Shown in pieces: positions 34,626 through 46,031 of a stretch of DNA of 64,000 nucleotides. The translations under genes and the position numbers were made by a program. The notes under the pieces are model-generated. The model was not told where the DNA came from. It worked only from the letters and a program-made list of their open reading frames with translations, and did not search any database. Position 1 is the first letter of the stretch, and each line of letters starts with the position of its first letter. Source of the DNA: Acanthococcus lagerstroemiae (taxonomy: Eukaryota; Arthropoda; Insecta; Hemiptera; Eriococcidae); the NCBI GenBank assembly GCA_031841125.1, contig CM063108.1, forward strand, positions 56,938,122 through 57,002,121, written 5' to 3'.

Positions 34626-34705
34626 CACGCTGAAAAATACAATGCATAGTCAAAACGTAACTTTCTTATCTTGAGAAATACTGCATTAAAAAATTAGAGA
34701 AGATT

Positions 34706-35106
34706 ATGGAATATATTTCGAACTACAATCTAAATCTCTGTGTACAGTCATCCGCTCAGTTAATACAAAGACCTTACCCTTCCGGAAATTTGAAAATCTC
34801 GTCTTTGAAAGAATTGCCGTTCAACGTGCGCGAAAGAGTCGTTAACCGCAACTTCTACTTCTGCGTTATTTGCGAACCGCGTTCCCGCTGAATGTTTTAG
34901 AAGACCAAAACCTTGAAATCATATGGCGACAAAACGAGTGAATGAGGCAGAGCTTTCCAGTTCCCGCTTGAATGATTTGAACATTGCCTCCGGAAATTTC
35001 TCGTGTTCTTGGAAACCGGAATTTTCAAATTGCCCGAACGGTATAGGATCTTTGTAACAAGACGGGTAACTATGTGGAAATGTAGATTGCAGTTTGAAAT
35101 ATATTC
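34706..35106. repeat. Imperfect inverted repeat
   Basis: 34706-34800 (GAATATATTTCGAACTACAA, AATTTGAAAATCTCG) is repeated in reverse at about 34995-35106 with moderate divergence. The two arms translate to similar peptides on opposite strands, which explains paired frames there. The middle is about 195 bp. It could be a foldback element or two inverted copies of one repeat. Confidence 0.6.
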
Positions 35107-35314
35107 TGTAATTTTGTCCAGTTTCTTAATAAAGTATTTATCGAGATAGAAAATTGGGAAAGTTACTTTTTGACTACCCTTCGTACTCTCCAAATTTGAA
35201 TCAACAGAATTCGTTGGGTTTTCAGCTATAGTATACCGATCAGTGATCACGTGGTCGGTGTACTTACAGCTGAAAAACAGCGAATTCTTCTGATTCAGTT
35301 TTGGAAAGTAAAAA

Positions 35315-35490
35315 GGTGTAGTGTAGTAGAGTGTCCCCTATTCTGTAAAGTTTCTTGGACGGACTCTGTGACCCCCTCCCCCCCTCCAGTTTTCTCTGTA
35401 GAACGGTGTAGATGTGGTAGAATGCCCCTTATTCTGCAAAGTTTTTTGGAGCGTCTTCGAGACTTGCTTCCAATTTTCTCCCTCTTATGT
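35315..35490. repeat. Two-unit tandem duplication, about 90 bp
   Basis: GGTGTAGTGTAGTAGAGTGT, CCCTATTCTG and AAAGTTTCTTGGA is repeated from about 35405 as GGTGTAGATGTGGTAGAATG, CCCTTATTCTG and AAAGTTTTTTGGA. No frame is conserved. Confidence 0.65.
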
Positions 35491-36779
35491 TCAAAGGCAC
35501 CATTCAAAATTTCAGCTTACTAGGTTCACATTAATCTGTGCCACCGAACTTCTGAAGTTAAATATTTTGCTTACATCAAAATACCGAAAAAATGACCTCC
35601 TACAAAAACGTTATACGCACTCTCGATTCCGCACCCGACCGTGATCTACGAGCACTGATGTAGGAACGGGGAGGAGTGTTAGAATCTCCTTCTCCCGCAC
35701 TGTTACAAAGAGCATTTTAGAACGTATTTTAGCGCATTAATTACAGCGGTTATGTGCTGTAGCGACCCCCCCCCCCCCCCCGAAAGACTGAGACCTTCAT
35801 ACGCGGTATCCACAAGCGGAAGCAGTTTGAAGTATTGAAACAGAAAGAATTTTCCAATGATGCGCTAGCTTATGGCTTTAGTTGAGGATTCTCATGTTCA
35901 ATTTGGATTTGTTTGTGGGAAGAGTTCGACAGCCATGAGCGGCAACTTCAGCGATGCTCAGAGGCTCGAGCACCTGACGAGCGTTTTCTAGCAATACGTG
36001 GGAAAGTTAAAGGTGGACCGGGAGGGTCGAGGTATCTGAAAAGACTGACAAGTGGAGGAGAGTCAACCAAGTCGAGCATCACTTGAGAAAAATAAAAGTT
36101 GCCGTCAATGTTCACAGCACCGAAGGGTAGATTGTTTGAGGTTTCAGCAAGTTTGGGTTGGCAAAGTGTATTTTTGCTGGTGTAAAGCAAGCTACCCCTC
36201 TCCCCCCTACAAAATCTGAAAAAATTATAAATTAACCCGTGGAGAAGTCTTGTATTTAATACTCGTATTTCAATTTCAGTAGACACGCTTAATGCCCTAA
36301 TCGTGTTGTTAGTTGGAATTGGAAAAATACCCTTTAGAAAGAGTTCTCACAACCATACAATCCTCTTATTTCCAAATCAGTCCGAGTGATCAAAGTTCTA
36401 CTGTGCTATTCTTTTGCATAGCAGAATGATTCTTAGATTAGGCAGTTTGAAACAATTTTCAACTTTTACTCCCTCTTTAGTGACTCCTGGGCTTATTGCT
36501 AGGTAGGGCACACGTCCAACGAAACTTTTTTACTCCATAACACAGCTCATGTGTTATACAACCCATTGTGCCTGTCAGGTGTCAGCGTCCGAAAACTGTA
36601 TTTTGAGATTACCCTCTCTCCCCCCTCCCCGGTGCTACGACCTAGAAACGGAGGACCCGTGTTTGTACGTGTCTTTTTCTCACTCGCGGTGCACTCACCA
36701 TCTACATATTTGTACTTTCGAAGTTTTACCGGAGCATTTTCGAAAATAGATGTTTATACGCGGTAAGCCATGTAAAATG
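35491..36779. other. Unique DNA with a C run
   Basis: A C run lies at about 35766-35781. A 112-codon minus frame (35948-36286) has no recognisable feature. Nothing else. Confidence 0.4.
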
Positions 36780-37600
36780 TAACCTTGGGGAGCTGGACAG
36801 AGACGAAACTGGTCGAGCAGCGCCGGATCTCGCGAGCGGCTTCTGACCGCGGCGACCGCAGCTCATTCCGTGCGCGCTTTTCGCGTTCCCTCCAGTCCTT
36901 CGGTTCATTTCCGGCGCCCACGAATTGTCGTCACGATTTCGCAGCTTTCGCGATGTGTATCGCAATCGCTCGCGATCTCGTAGAATCTCGTCAGCGTTCG
37001 ATCGCGTTCGTTCCCTCCTCGCATCCAACGCCGAGCGGGGCCCGGGACGACGCGATGATGACGACGACGACAACAACGTCGTCGACGAAAGTAGGTGAGC
37101 GTAAATGCGAAACGACGCGGAATGTCGCAAGTCGAGAAATGGGCGACGATACGCGGCCAAGGAGATCGAAGGATGAATCGGTTGTAAAAACGACCAAGCC
37201 AAGCGAAGCCGCCGCGGAGCCGCGCGCGGCAACGCAAGACTTTGCGAACGCGTGAAGATGCGAAGATGCGGCCAGGCCGAGCAGAAGTTGTGCCGCCGTC
37301 GATTACGATGCCGCTACGGAGGTCGACGTCGATAGCGAGAGTGGGAATCGCGCGGCGCCGCTGTCTCTCGATTATCGCAAGACACGCTGGTGAACGTGCG
37401 TCATCGTTTGAGCTTGGAAAAATGATCGCCGCTGGAGGGGAAAATGGAAAGCGATGTTCGTTGGATGAGCTCAGTGGTGTCCAGTGTGCGCACGATTGCG
37501 AGCCTTATGTAGGATTGAGGACGGCGGCGATTCGGAAGTCGAGGTGTGGAAAGTGGATGTGTAACGAGAGCTGAAGACGGTGAGAGGTGAACACTGGGAA
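36780..37600. other. Strong CpG-rich island, candidate promoter or 5' exon
   Basis: The most CG-rich stretch of the window, with no transposon signature. Several frames are open on both strands (plus 36785-37255 and 37242-37574, minus 36726-37232), as expected where stop codons are rare, so none is called a gene. A GACGACGACGACAACAACG triplet run at 37060-37078 gives poly-Thr or poly-Val in different frames. GTAGGTGAGCG at 37090-37100 could be a splice donor. Best reading is a promoter with 5' untranslated sequence, by inference. Confidence 0.45.
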
Positions 37601-38453
37601 GGGCAAGCTGTCCAATTGGGAGTGGATTAGTTAGGACAGCAGATACTGATGGAAACGCTAGATAGTGATCTTGGTCGTGGTTGCCTTACTAACCGTGATC
37701 ACGATAACTGGTAATCGTCGGTTAGATGATAGTCATGAACGTCGATGTAGCAATCCGAGTAGCTTATGTACTCTTGTCTTTTGATTGCAGTGGCGCTCAT
37801 GGCTGCTCTCACTGTCTGTCATATAACTGACTGTATGCTGGAAGTTGGACTTGGATGCATAGGTGGAAGATTTGGGCAATGAATTCAAAGCCATATACGC
37901 GCACCCCTAGATTTCTGATCAGTTGTCGAACAGTATACGAGGGTTGGGGAGCTCACTAACAATTGGCTTCAGTTGGAAAGTGTTGGAAACTCAGATTAGA
38001 TGTCCTGTCTGCTTTTGCGACATTGAACCATCCAAATTTTTCGTTTGTTGGCTTCCACATTGGAAAATTTTAGTTTCTCGTAAGAAACTCCTTTCTGACA
38101 GCAAATTCAGAATTACAAGTTTCTTAATTGTCGATGTGAGAAAGAAGAATATGGCAGGAATGATTGTTGATGCTTGAGTAAATTGATGATCCTGGGGATG
38201 AATCCAAAACTACGAAATGTGTACCACCAGGATTCTGACTGGTTCTCGAGATGAAACGAGGTCGCTACCCGGATAATTATAGCTAACTTGGCAGGTGTGG
38301 ATAAATGAATTGGCGACTCTGGCAATGAATTCAGAACCACAGATATTCACTGCCGAATATTAAAATAAGAAAGGTCAACACCTGAATAACTTCGTAGTAT
38401 GACAGGAATGATGCGTGAATTGGTGATTGCGGCGACGAATTCGGGACCATTGT

Positions 38454-39501
38454 CAGGGCCGTGCGTAAGGGGGTTGACCCTCAGAAGGGTTCAGGGACGT
38501 ACCGATAGGGAGAGGGAGCTCCCCCCGTGGAAATTTTTTACTCAGCAGTTGGGAAAATATACAATTTCAGTCAGGCGGAGCTGGGAAATTTTGGTAAAGT
38601 TCGGAAAATCAAACAAGTCAAAAAGCTTCTTTTTTTTTGACATTTCTGTGTTTTTACTTTGGTACACGACGGAAAACAGCGTTACATTGGAGCGTTACGA
38701 AAGTAATAATAATAATAATAATGACTTACTGACTGAACTGACTGGGCTGACTGAACTGACAGGACAGACGAACAGACAGACACGATGACATTCTCATGTC
38801 GGTGTAGTCCACGAAGCAATGATATGAAAATGCTCTTCCGTGGTTGCAGACTAGTCTGCAAGATGATGCACTAGCAGAATGTAGTGCTCGCAGGTCTGAC
38901 TGAGACTGACTGAGACCGACCAACCAACCGACTGAGCGACTTTTCTTTATGGGTTTTAGTTACGGGTTTTCGCTCAAGTATACCCAGTAGTAAGAGCATT
39001 TTTGTTTTGTTTCAATACTTGGGAATTTTTAATTCAGAAGTTAAAAAAATTCAACAGTTGGGAATTTTAATTTCAGAAATTGGGAAAAATCCTACAAGCT
39101 AAAAGTTTTTTTTTTGCTTTTATACTTGGGAATTTCGAGTTGAATCAGTTGGGAGTTTCACTCCTCCTCCCTCCCCCCTCAGGAGAAACTCTTCGGTACG
39201 TCCCTGGAAGGGTTTTGAGCTATAATTTTAAAAACATCCTGAACTTTATGATAAGGGGAAAATTTTCAATTTTATAGCGCTCTCCCTCTCTGCTTTGTTT
39301 CACTCAACGACTTTAGGCGCTTTACTGTTCGTTTTTACTTGACTTAAGTGTTTGGTGCTTGAAGACTGTGTAGATGCAGTATATTGTATTTCATGTACAC
39401 CAGTTGTTCTTTGTAGACGAGTTTTTTCCCCCTATTTTTTTAAAGGAAACTTGATGACCCTCCCTTCCCCCGACCCTTAGTAAATCGTACGCACGGACCT
39501 G
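38454..39501. mobile_element. hAT-type element inserted in the satellite
   Basis: A perfect 8 bp duplication ACCATTGT lies at 38446-38453 and 39502-39509. Inverted ends are CAGGGCCGTGCGTA and the complement of CAGGTCCGTGCGTA. Most of its 1048 bp is a second element (38492-39206), so its own sequence is about 0.33 kb with no coding frame. Confidence 0.9.
38492..39206. mobile_element. hAT-type MITE, CAGGGACGTACC family, copy 2, nested
   Basis: A perfect 8 bp duplication GAAGGGTT lies at 38484-38491 and 39207-39214. Inverted ends are CAGGGACGTACCGATAGG and the complement of CAGGGACGTACCGAAGAG. It shares CAGTTGGGAAAAT and TACTTGGGAATTT blocks with copies at 31912 and 60438. Its middle (about 38640-39000) is unique to this copy and holds an AAT run (38704-38722) and GACTGA-type runs, possibly a further insertion. 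Confidence 0.9.
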
Positions 39502-40030
39502 ACCATTGTAGATGTTCATTGCCTGGTGTTAAGGTAAGAAGAGATCAACATTTGAATGATGACAGCTATATAACTGGGTAGAAGTTCTTAATGCGTGAAA
39601 GAGTAACTTCGACGATGAATTCAGAACCTCTGAATGTATACCCCGGGTACTGAAAGGAAGAGGTCGACACCCCCCCCCCGGTTGATAGCTTTGTAACTTG
39701 GCAGAAGTTGATTCATGAATTGGCGACCCAGTCGTGAACTACTAAATGCTACCCACCGGGTGTTAGAGTGAGAAGAGGTCGACACCCGGTTGATAGCTTT
39801 GTAACTTGGCAGAAGTTGTTGATGCGTAAATTAGTTTCTCTGACATTGAATTCGGAACCTCTGAATGTGTACTATCAGGTACTGAATTTGGACGGCGACA
39901 CCGTAATAGTGATAACTTCAAAACTTGGCTAAAGTTGAGTATTGTTGACTCCGGCGATGAATTCAGAACTGCTTGCCCGCTAGGTTTCTGATTACTTGTT
40001 GAAGTAAGAAGTCGTAGCCATATCTGTGAT

Positions 40031-40865
40031 GTGGCTAGCACAGATATAACTTGTATCTCCTCCTGGAAATCCTTTGCCCTTCTCCAGTTTTTGACATCCA
40101 CTCAGAATAGCAGTTTACTAGCAGGTCTCTGCTGATTGTTGGCATCAGACAATGATCTCAAGTCTCGGGGATCTTTCAGACCCTCAGACCAGCCACTCTC
40201 GACGAACTTCCCTGTACAGTGTGGTGAACTTCGTTCGTGTTTTTTACGTCTGTGATTCACTTGCGGCCATTGACACGGAACCGTGTGGCGTAGTGCGACG
40301 AATTTTGCGACCCACTGCTACTGGCTGCGGAAAACGCGTGAGAGAGCTCGTCAACAGCCGCGCTAAAATCAGCTCGGCGGTACCGGCGCGGTGTTTTTTT
40401 TTCTGCCAAAGTAGTTTTCCACTCTAATTCACGCTTTTCACAATAGTCTTCTCTGCACATTTAAACTAGCCTACTTATCTAGATATCGGCAAATTGGCGG
40501 TAATTCGCTCTCTGTTCACCGTACACATAGTTTACACATTGCACTTCCACCATTCGCTCGTATTTTACTCTTTTTTTCTACTCCTTTTTTTCTCTTTTTT
40601 TTTTGTCTTTTTCTTCCGAGCAGACATTTCCCTTTCTTCTGAGACGAAAAGTGTTCGTATACGTACAACGAAAACTGGTGCAGCGACAAATTAGACGTGC
40701 TAAGTGGAACCGATTCGCGGGCCAACGAGATCGAAACGGTTACGACGAGAGGGAAAACGAGCAATGGAAAAAATAAGCGAAATAGCGAAACTGGCCCGAG
40801 TAAATATTGCCTAATTCGAACGCGCCGAGTAATTAAAAATAAAACAAGAAAAAAAAAAAAACGCA
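40031..40865. other. Unique DNA, CpG-rich in part
   Basis: 40250-40440 and 40690-40830 are CG-rich and repeat-free. A pyrimidine-rich tract lies between. A 187-codon minus frame (40516-41079) is low-complexity (F, R, K, S rich) and partly lies in the direct repeat, so it is not called. Confidence 0.35.
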
Positions 40866-41278
40866 AAAAGTAATAGCGTCGGCGGATTTGAGGAATCACG
40901 ATGATGCGGCCAAGGTTGCAGAGCTGGTCCTTAGTAGGACGCGGGTGAAAACTAGATGATCGAATTTGCGTCCTGTTAACCAGTGGGGAGATACCGCGCA
41001 CGTGACTTACGTCACAATGTGTACACGTAAAATTTGTTAATTTACATAGATCTTCTACACGTATCCATAGGTTGAACACAATGCGAAGTCGATGGGAGTG
41101 GCGAGGTTCTGTTTATCTTCCGTTTTGAATGAGAGAGGTCAACGTAAGTCTATTTTTCTGGATGTTCTAGGAAATGTGTAAAACTCATTTTCGAATTTAC
41201 GGGGATGCGGAATCTCGTACTTCTCTTGCGAGGTTTCTAGTGACTAGTGGTCTTCTCAGTAACTAAAAACATGTGCAG
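40866..41278. repeat. Direct repeat of about 0.42 kb, left copy
   Basis: AAAAGTAATAGCGTCGGCGG, GATGCGGCCAAGGTTGCAGA, TCCATAGGTTGAACAC and TTCTCAGTAACTAA recur in the same order and direction at 46032-46461, at an estimated identity of roughly 85-90% by eye. Both copies keep a GTAAGTCTATTTTTCTGG block that looks like a splice donor. No frame is shared. The pair brackets the transposon block 41279-46031. Confidence 0.85.
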
Positions 41279-41455
41279 CAATCAGTCAGTCAATCAATAA
41301 GCCTTTATTTTGAGTGTTCGAGCGTTACATACGAAGAATGCCATGAGATAGAATGCAAAAGATGATACACAACCTAAACTGGTATCAAATAACTAGCTAA
41401 ACGAATATCTTGGCCTGAAATAAGATGAATGAAAATTAACAATTGAATTTAGATT
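41279..41455. other. Spacer with AATAAGCC motif
   Basis: Short AT-rich stretch at the left edge of the transposon block. CAATCAATAAGCCTTTATTTT is seen at about 41294-41314. No gene. Confidence 0.3.
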
Positions 41456-42035
41456 TGGCCTTATAGGTATATTTTAGGTTGGTGGCCAGTTGCGTCCCCG
41501 GCAAAATTTAGATGTATGCATTGCGTCCGAGTGTAAATCGAAAAGATGTGTCGATTCCGTCCGGCACGAACTTGTTTGACATGTACGAGTTCCGTCCGGT
41601 GTTCATTGCGCCCTAATTGATTCACAAAGTTTGGCCACAAAGTACTCTTCTTGGATGTCGATTCCATTTGGGACAGTCGTGGTACCGTCACATTCAGTCT
41701 TTAGGTCTTCAGCGAGTGTACCCGTGACGGATGAGCGTTCTGAAGGTCCTTCTTCGACCTACCTTTTCTGAAACCGGAAGAAGTAGAGGACTGCCTCCTT
41801 ATGGATTTCCACCCGAACTTGTCAACCGATTCCCGAATCCTTGAGTTAGCTGATTACATGTACGATACGTATGTGGCGGGTATCTTTCTTCCCACAATGT
41901 GGGCGGCGTACGACGCTGAGAGTATCAGAACCACAGATGCGTGCGAAGCGTTCCATAGCAAACTTAATCAAATGTTCTACCACGCTCATCCCCACCTGAT
42001 ACCCTACAGAGTACAGTAGAAAGCAATCTTCCACG
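41456..42035 (+). pseudogene. MULE transposase, C-terminal remnant
   Basis: From about 41743 a frame reads FDLPFLKPEEVEDCLL, then continues through 41801-42019 with ILELADYMYDTYV, PTMWAAYD, RTTDACEAFHSKLN and HPHLIPYRVQ before TAG. The sequence ADYMYDTY, then P-x-x-W-A, then RTTDACEAFHSKLN is the pattern at the C-terminal side of MULE-type transposases common in insects. The catalytic DDE core and the N-terminus are missing, and a stop lies about 20 bases upstream of the visible start. Repeated TTGCGTCCGAG- and TTCCGTCCGG-type words at 41470-41610 resemble the terminal subrepeats of the MULE MITE at 11478, so this may be one end of an internally deleted element. The 3' end of the minus-strand LINE lies right next to it. 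It cannot be functional. Confidence 0.65.
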
Positions 42036-44600
42036 TCCGCTAATTCGCTTTTGTTTGTCGCGTCCTTCGCCATGTGCACCTCAACCACTGTGCCCCCATT
42101 CGCGAGCAAAGGCTTCCCCGATTCTGTTCCAGCTGTTACAGTTTTGGGCTGCTCTGCCCCGGAGGGTTCCCGCTTTGTTCACAATTTTGTCCCTTCACTT
42201 TGGTGCCGGCCTCCCCCTTCTCCTTTTACATCCATAGGGAGTCCGTAGAGTGATTTTTTGGCTCCAACTCTCTCTGGTATCTCGGGTTAAGTGGTCGACG
42301 TAGCCTATTTTTAGTTTTATAGCTAAGTATATGATGTCTCTCGTTTTTGCTCTGTTTCTTAAATCTTTGACTTTGGTTTTCTCCATTAGTTTAAGTCCCA
42401 TTATACTTCTTAACATGTTGTTTTGCGTTGATAGTAGTTTTTTGGCTTCCGCCGCAGTCGTCGTCCATGTTTGTGCCCCGTATAGTAGTATCGGATAAAT
42501 ACAGGATTCTAGCATCCTTATTTTAGATTTTGTTTTCATTTTGCCCTTAAAGATGGATCTTAGCGCCCCATACCCCCTCCAGACCGCTCGCGTTTAACTT
42601 CCAGTTCTTTACCCTTTTTATTTTTCAATGTGATGATCTATCCCAAGTACATGAAGTCTTCCTGTTTTTCTTAGCTGCGCTTACCAATGAAAGTTTTTCC
42701 TTCTTCTTTATTACTCATATATTTCGTGCTTGCTCTAATTTATTTCCAGACCCGTTTGGCACTCTCCACCATCAGATCATCCACCATTTTTTTAACTTCC
42801 TCCTTCCGCTCGCTTATTAACATTATGTCATTCGCAAATCTCAAGGGATTCAAAAATTTGCCATCCACTTTTATTCCGTAACTTTCCCAATTTATTTTTC
42901 TAATAACTCCCTCGAGTAGTGCTGTGAGTAAGTTGGGTGACAAGGGATCCCCCTGTTTTACTCGTCTGTGTACCACAACTGTATCCCCTTTTTTTATCCA
43001 GGTTGATATAAGCTTGAGCGTTTTTATTGTTTTGTCAGGGTGTCCCATAGGTATGTGTGACTTATTGTGTCGAACGCCTTTTGGATGTCCACGTATACCA
43101 GGTGCACTTCCATTTGGTACTCGTCCGCTTTCTCTAATAACTGGTTTAAAGTGTGTATATGATCTATTGTGGACATTCCCCTCCTAAATCCTACCTACTC
43201 TGGGAGTTGATTTTCGTCTAGTATATTCTGTTTTTAATAATTTTCATGAAGGCCTTGCCTATGTTGGAGGATAGACTGATGTGTCTGACGTTGTTCAATT
43301 GGGTCTTGTCCCCTTTCTTGTGTAGTAAGATCTTCCACTGTTTTAGTGCTATGCCTTGATTTATCGTTTGGTTGAAGATAAGTGCAAGTGGGCCTGCTAG
43401 TATTTCCGCGAAAATATTTAGTGTATAGTTGTTAACTTTATCTGGATGGGGGCTTTGCCCCTTTTCTGTCTTTTCAGCGTGTTTTCGACTTCTCTTCCCA
43501 GGATGGGGGAAATTCATCTTCATCCATCCCCTCCACATCTCTGTTCTCTCTTTCCTATTTCTCCCTTCCCGGCTGCATCTCGTTGGGGGGGGGGATAAAG
43601 GTTACTGTAGAAGTCTGTTGCAATTTTTACAATTTTTACTCTATCCGTTACTATGTTCCTTTGGAATTCCTCAGACCTATTGTTAGTTTTTTGTCTTTAT
43701 AAAGCTCTTTCCTCATTTTCTTTGAAGACCATGTTCCCTCAATTATTTCTTCCACCCTCCTTGCTTCCTACTTTCTGAAGTCCCATTTGATTTCCCTCCT
43801 CACTAACTTTTGCAGCTCTGACCACTTTACCTTTTGTTGTTTAGACATCTTCTCAATTTTCCTCATTTCTTCTCGTTTTTAGTGCGAATTTTTTTTTTTG
43901 TTTTTAGAGATAATTTATCGACCGTGTTCTCTCCCTCCTTATACTTACCAAACTTTTCTACCGTTTCTTTCTCTACTTCCATCAGACAATCGTTCTTATA
44001 CATTCGTGCCCTGCCATTTATTTTTGTTTTCGAGCAACATCTTCTCCAGAAAATTTCTAGCTTCCTCATATCTCCAGAGAGGAATTATTGCCCTAGGTAT
44101 CTTACTTTTTTTATTACTGAAGTTATTGTATCTTATTCGTGTTGGAATGTTGAAAGTGCACCGGACCCTATGGTCGGAGGCGAATTCGAATCTGCTAAGT
44201 ATTGTTACGTCCTTCACAATTGACATCTCATTTACTAGGCAGTGGTCAATCATGTTTATAGTTTTTTGGTTCGGGGATACCCAGGTCCATTTTTCTCTCT
44301 CCTTTTTTTTTTTGAAAAGCGTGTTGGCAGTTTTCGTGTTCATTTGATTTGCCAACTCTGCTAATTTTGGGCCCGTTTCGTTTCTATCTTCTATGCCCCA
44401 GTCGCCCATGCACGTTTCCGTGGGGATTTTTAAACCTATTTTTGCATTAAAATCCCCCATCATTATTGTGTAGTAGTCTTTTTTCTGAGAAACTATACAC
44501 CCTGGAGGTTTGCATAAGCACCAAAGCTAATTTTAGTTTTGCCCCAATTGCCAGTTTCAGAACACGTATTCTTTCATTTATCCCCTTTACTTCAAACGCT
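42036..44600 (-). pseudogene. RTE-like non-LTR retrotransposon, dead
   Basis: Read on the minus strand, the pieces come in the order of an RTE-type polyprotein. First is an AP-endonuclease part (about 44600-43996) with INERIRVLKLAIG, MMGDFNAKIG, WTWVSPNQ, NMIDH and SDHRVRCTF. A linker follows (about 43870-43560, KWSELQKLVRREIKWDF). The reverse transcriptase comes next (43538-43218: LHKKGDKTQLNNVRHISL; 43048-42740: KQGDPLSPNLLTALLEG). A C-terminal part (42539-42085) has PILLYGAQTWT, RRRGRPAPK and AAQNCNSWNRIGEAFAREW, ending in TGA. Motif C reads FANDI, where an active enzyme has FADD, so a catalytic aspartate is lost. Stops and frameshifts separate the pieces. The 5' part of the endonuclease is missing at the junction with the plus-strand LINE. 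Confidence 0.85.
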
Positions 44601-45740
44601 AGAATCGAACGAAAGCTGGACGAAACCCTAAGCGAAACACAGTGCGGATTTGTAGCAAAGAAAGGAACCAGAGATGCGATTTCACTGCTCAAAGTTGTTG
44701 TTCAAAGAGCTCTAAATGCAAATAGAGTGATCGTTACGTGTTTCATCATCTACGAGAAGGCATTTGATCGTGTAAATCACGAATGTGGAAATCCTAAAGA
44801 AGCGCAATATCGATGACAAGGACCTGAAGATAATAATGAACCTGTATTGGAATCAGCGCGCAAATATGAAGATCGGTGGCGAATACTCGAGTGACAAGCG
44901 CTGCATACAAAAAGGAGTTCGACAAGGCAGCCCTCTATCTCCAAGACTATTCAACACGTATGTAGAGGAGACGATGAACAAAGCGAAAATCGAAAATATG
45001 GGAATCTGGATAAACGGTCACAGAATAAATCAAATAAGCTACGCGGGCGGTAAAGTTGTAATAGCAGATTCTCAGACCCAACTACAGAAAATGATCAACA
45101 ACATAAACACTCAGGGATGAAATACGGTATGAAAATCAACGCCGGCAAGACCAATGTAATGAAGTTTATAAGAAGTGAAGGTAAAGAGGTTGATATACAA
45201 GTTGGAGGACAAAACATCGAAAATGTGACCGCATTTCGATACCTTGGTGTTTTGACAAATGACGATGGTCGAGATCTTAAGGAGATAAAATCACGCATTG
45301 GAATAGCGAAAAACGCCTTCAATAACCTGAACAAAGTGCTCGAAAATAGAAAAATGAGTCTGAACTGTCTACGGAAAAGAATAATGCGGTGCAACGTACA
45401 GACAGTACTTAAATACTCATGCGAAAAACGTGGACCATAAATGCGGACTGTGAGAAAAAACTAGTCGCGTTTGAAATGTGGTGCTACCGTAGATTATCAA
45501 AGATATCATGGACCGAACACATTACAAATGCTACAGTACTGGCAAAAATAGAAGAAAAAGGAAAAGTACTCGTAGAAGACATCAAACAGTGCTCACAAAA
45601 TACGAGAAACCGGGGATATTCATTCTGGCAGTACAAGGAAAGATACAAGGGAAGCCAATAAGGACTAACTCGCCGGCCAATGCCCCTGTAAGAATTTAAG
45701 GGATCCTGCAGAATCTAAGAAGCAAGTTGAAAAAAAAAAA
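44597..45740 (+). pseudogene. Second non-LTR retrotransposon RT, 5'-truncated, dead
   Basis: It begins abruptly inside the reverse transcriptase (RIERKLDETLSETQCGF, about 44605) and runs through CFIIYEKAFDRVNHE, GVRQGSPLSPRLFN, INQISYAGGKVVIAD, FRYLGVLTNDDGRD, AFEMWCYRRLSKISWTEHIT and VQGKIQGKP to about 45690, with frameshifts or stops near 44780, 45117 and 45437. A poly-A run at 45730-45740 may be its tail. Motif A has I in place of the catalytic D (CFIIYEKAF) and motif C has YAGG in place of YADD, so all the metal-binding aspartates are gone. It joins the minus-strand LINE head to head at about 44597. The 56106-56400 fragment is a related 3' end. Clade not assigned beyond an RTE/L2-like C-terminus. 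Confidence 0.8.
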
Positions 45741-46031
45741 GCGGTGCACGGGTGCACGCAATCTTTTGTTATAGAAAACGCGACACGGCGACAACGAGGA
45801 CTTCCAGACATTTCTTCCTCAACTGACTGCGAGTTGGATTGGTGATGGTGCGAATTGCACACTCTGCCCAGTAATCTCTTTGTTGCTTCGCCTTTTGGTT
45901 TCTCTGCTTTTGTCCTAATATTGCCGTGATTCATTCGTTTCTCGAAACTCATATGTATCTTCGATGCAGTATACCTTCCTGCTAGTGGGACCTCGGATTT
46001 TCTAATGAACAATGAACACGTCTCCTCCACG
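45741..46031. other. Spacer between LINE tail and direct repeat
   Basis: A minus-strand frame (45665-46030, 121 codons) spans it and the LINE tail. The translation is K/R/S-rich with no recognisable domain. Nothing else seen. Confidence 0.35.

Larger units (their letters stand above)
37780..40030. repeat. Satellite-like array, 110-130 bp units, interrupted
   Basis: Units carry AACTTGGCAG, GTTGATGCRTGAATTGGCGA, GATGAATTCAGAACC and AAGAAGAGGTCGACACC. GAATTC-type anchors stand near 37880, 38328, 38437, 39617, 39848 and 39958, with diverged units at about 38103, 38200 and 39735. Between 38454 and 39501 the array is split by an inserted hAT-type element. Removing it and one 8 bp duplication restores a normal unit. 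Non-coding. Confidence 0.8.

Noticed and set aside
36726..37255. Long frames on both strands (168 codons minus, 156 codons plus)
   Set aside because: They overlap in a CG-rich stretch where stops are rare. The translations are low-complexity (poly-Thr, poly-Ser, Arg-rich) and no frame shows a domain.
40516..41079. 187-codon minus-strand frame
   Set aside because: Rich in F, R, K and S from pyrimidine tracts. It partly lies in a direct repeat whose other copy does not preserve the frame.
43834..44347. Plus-strand frames of 129 and 149 codons
   Set aside because: Antisense shadows of the endonuclease part of the minus-strand LINE. Pyrimidine-rich with no domain.
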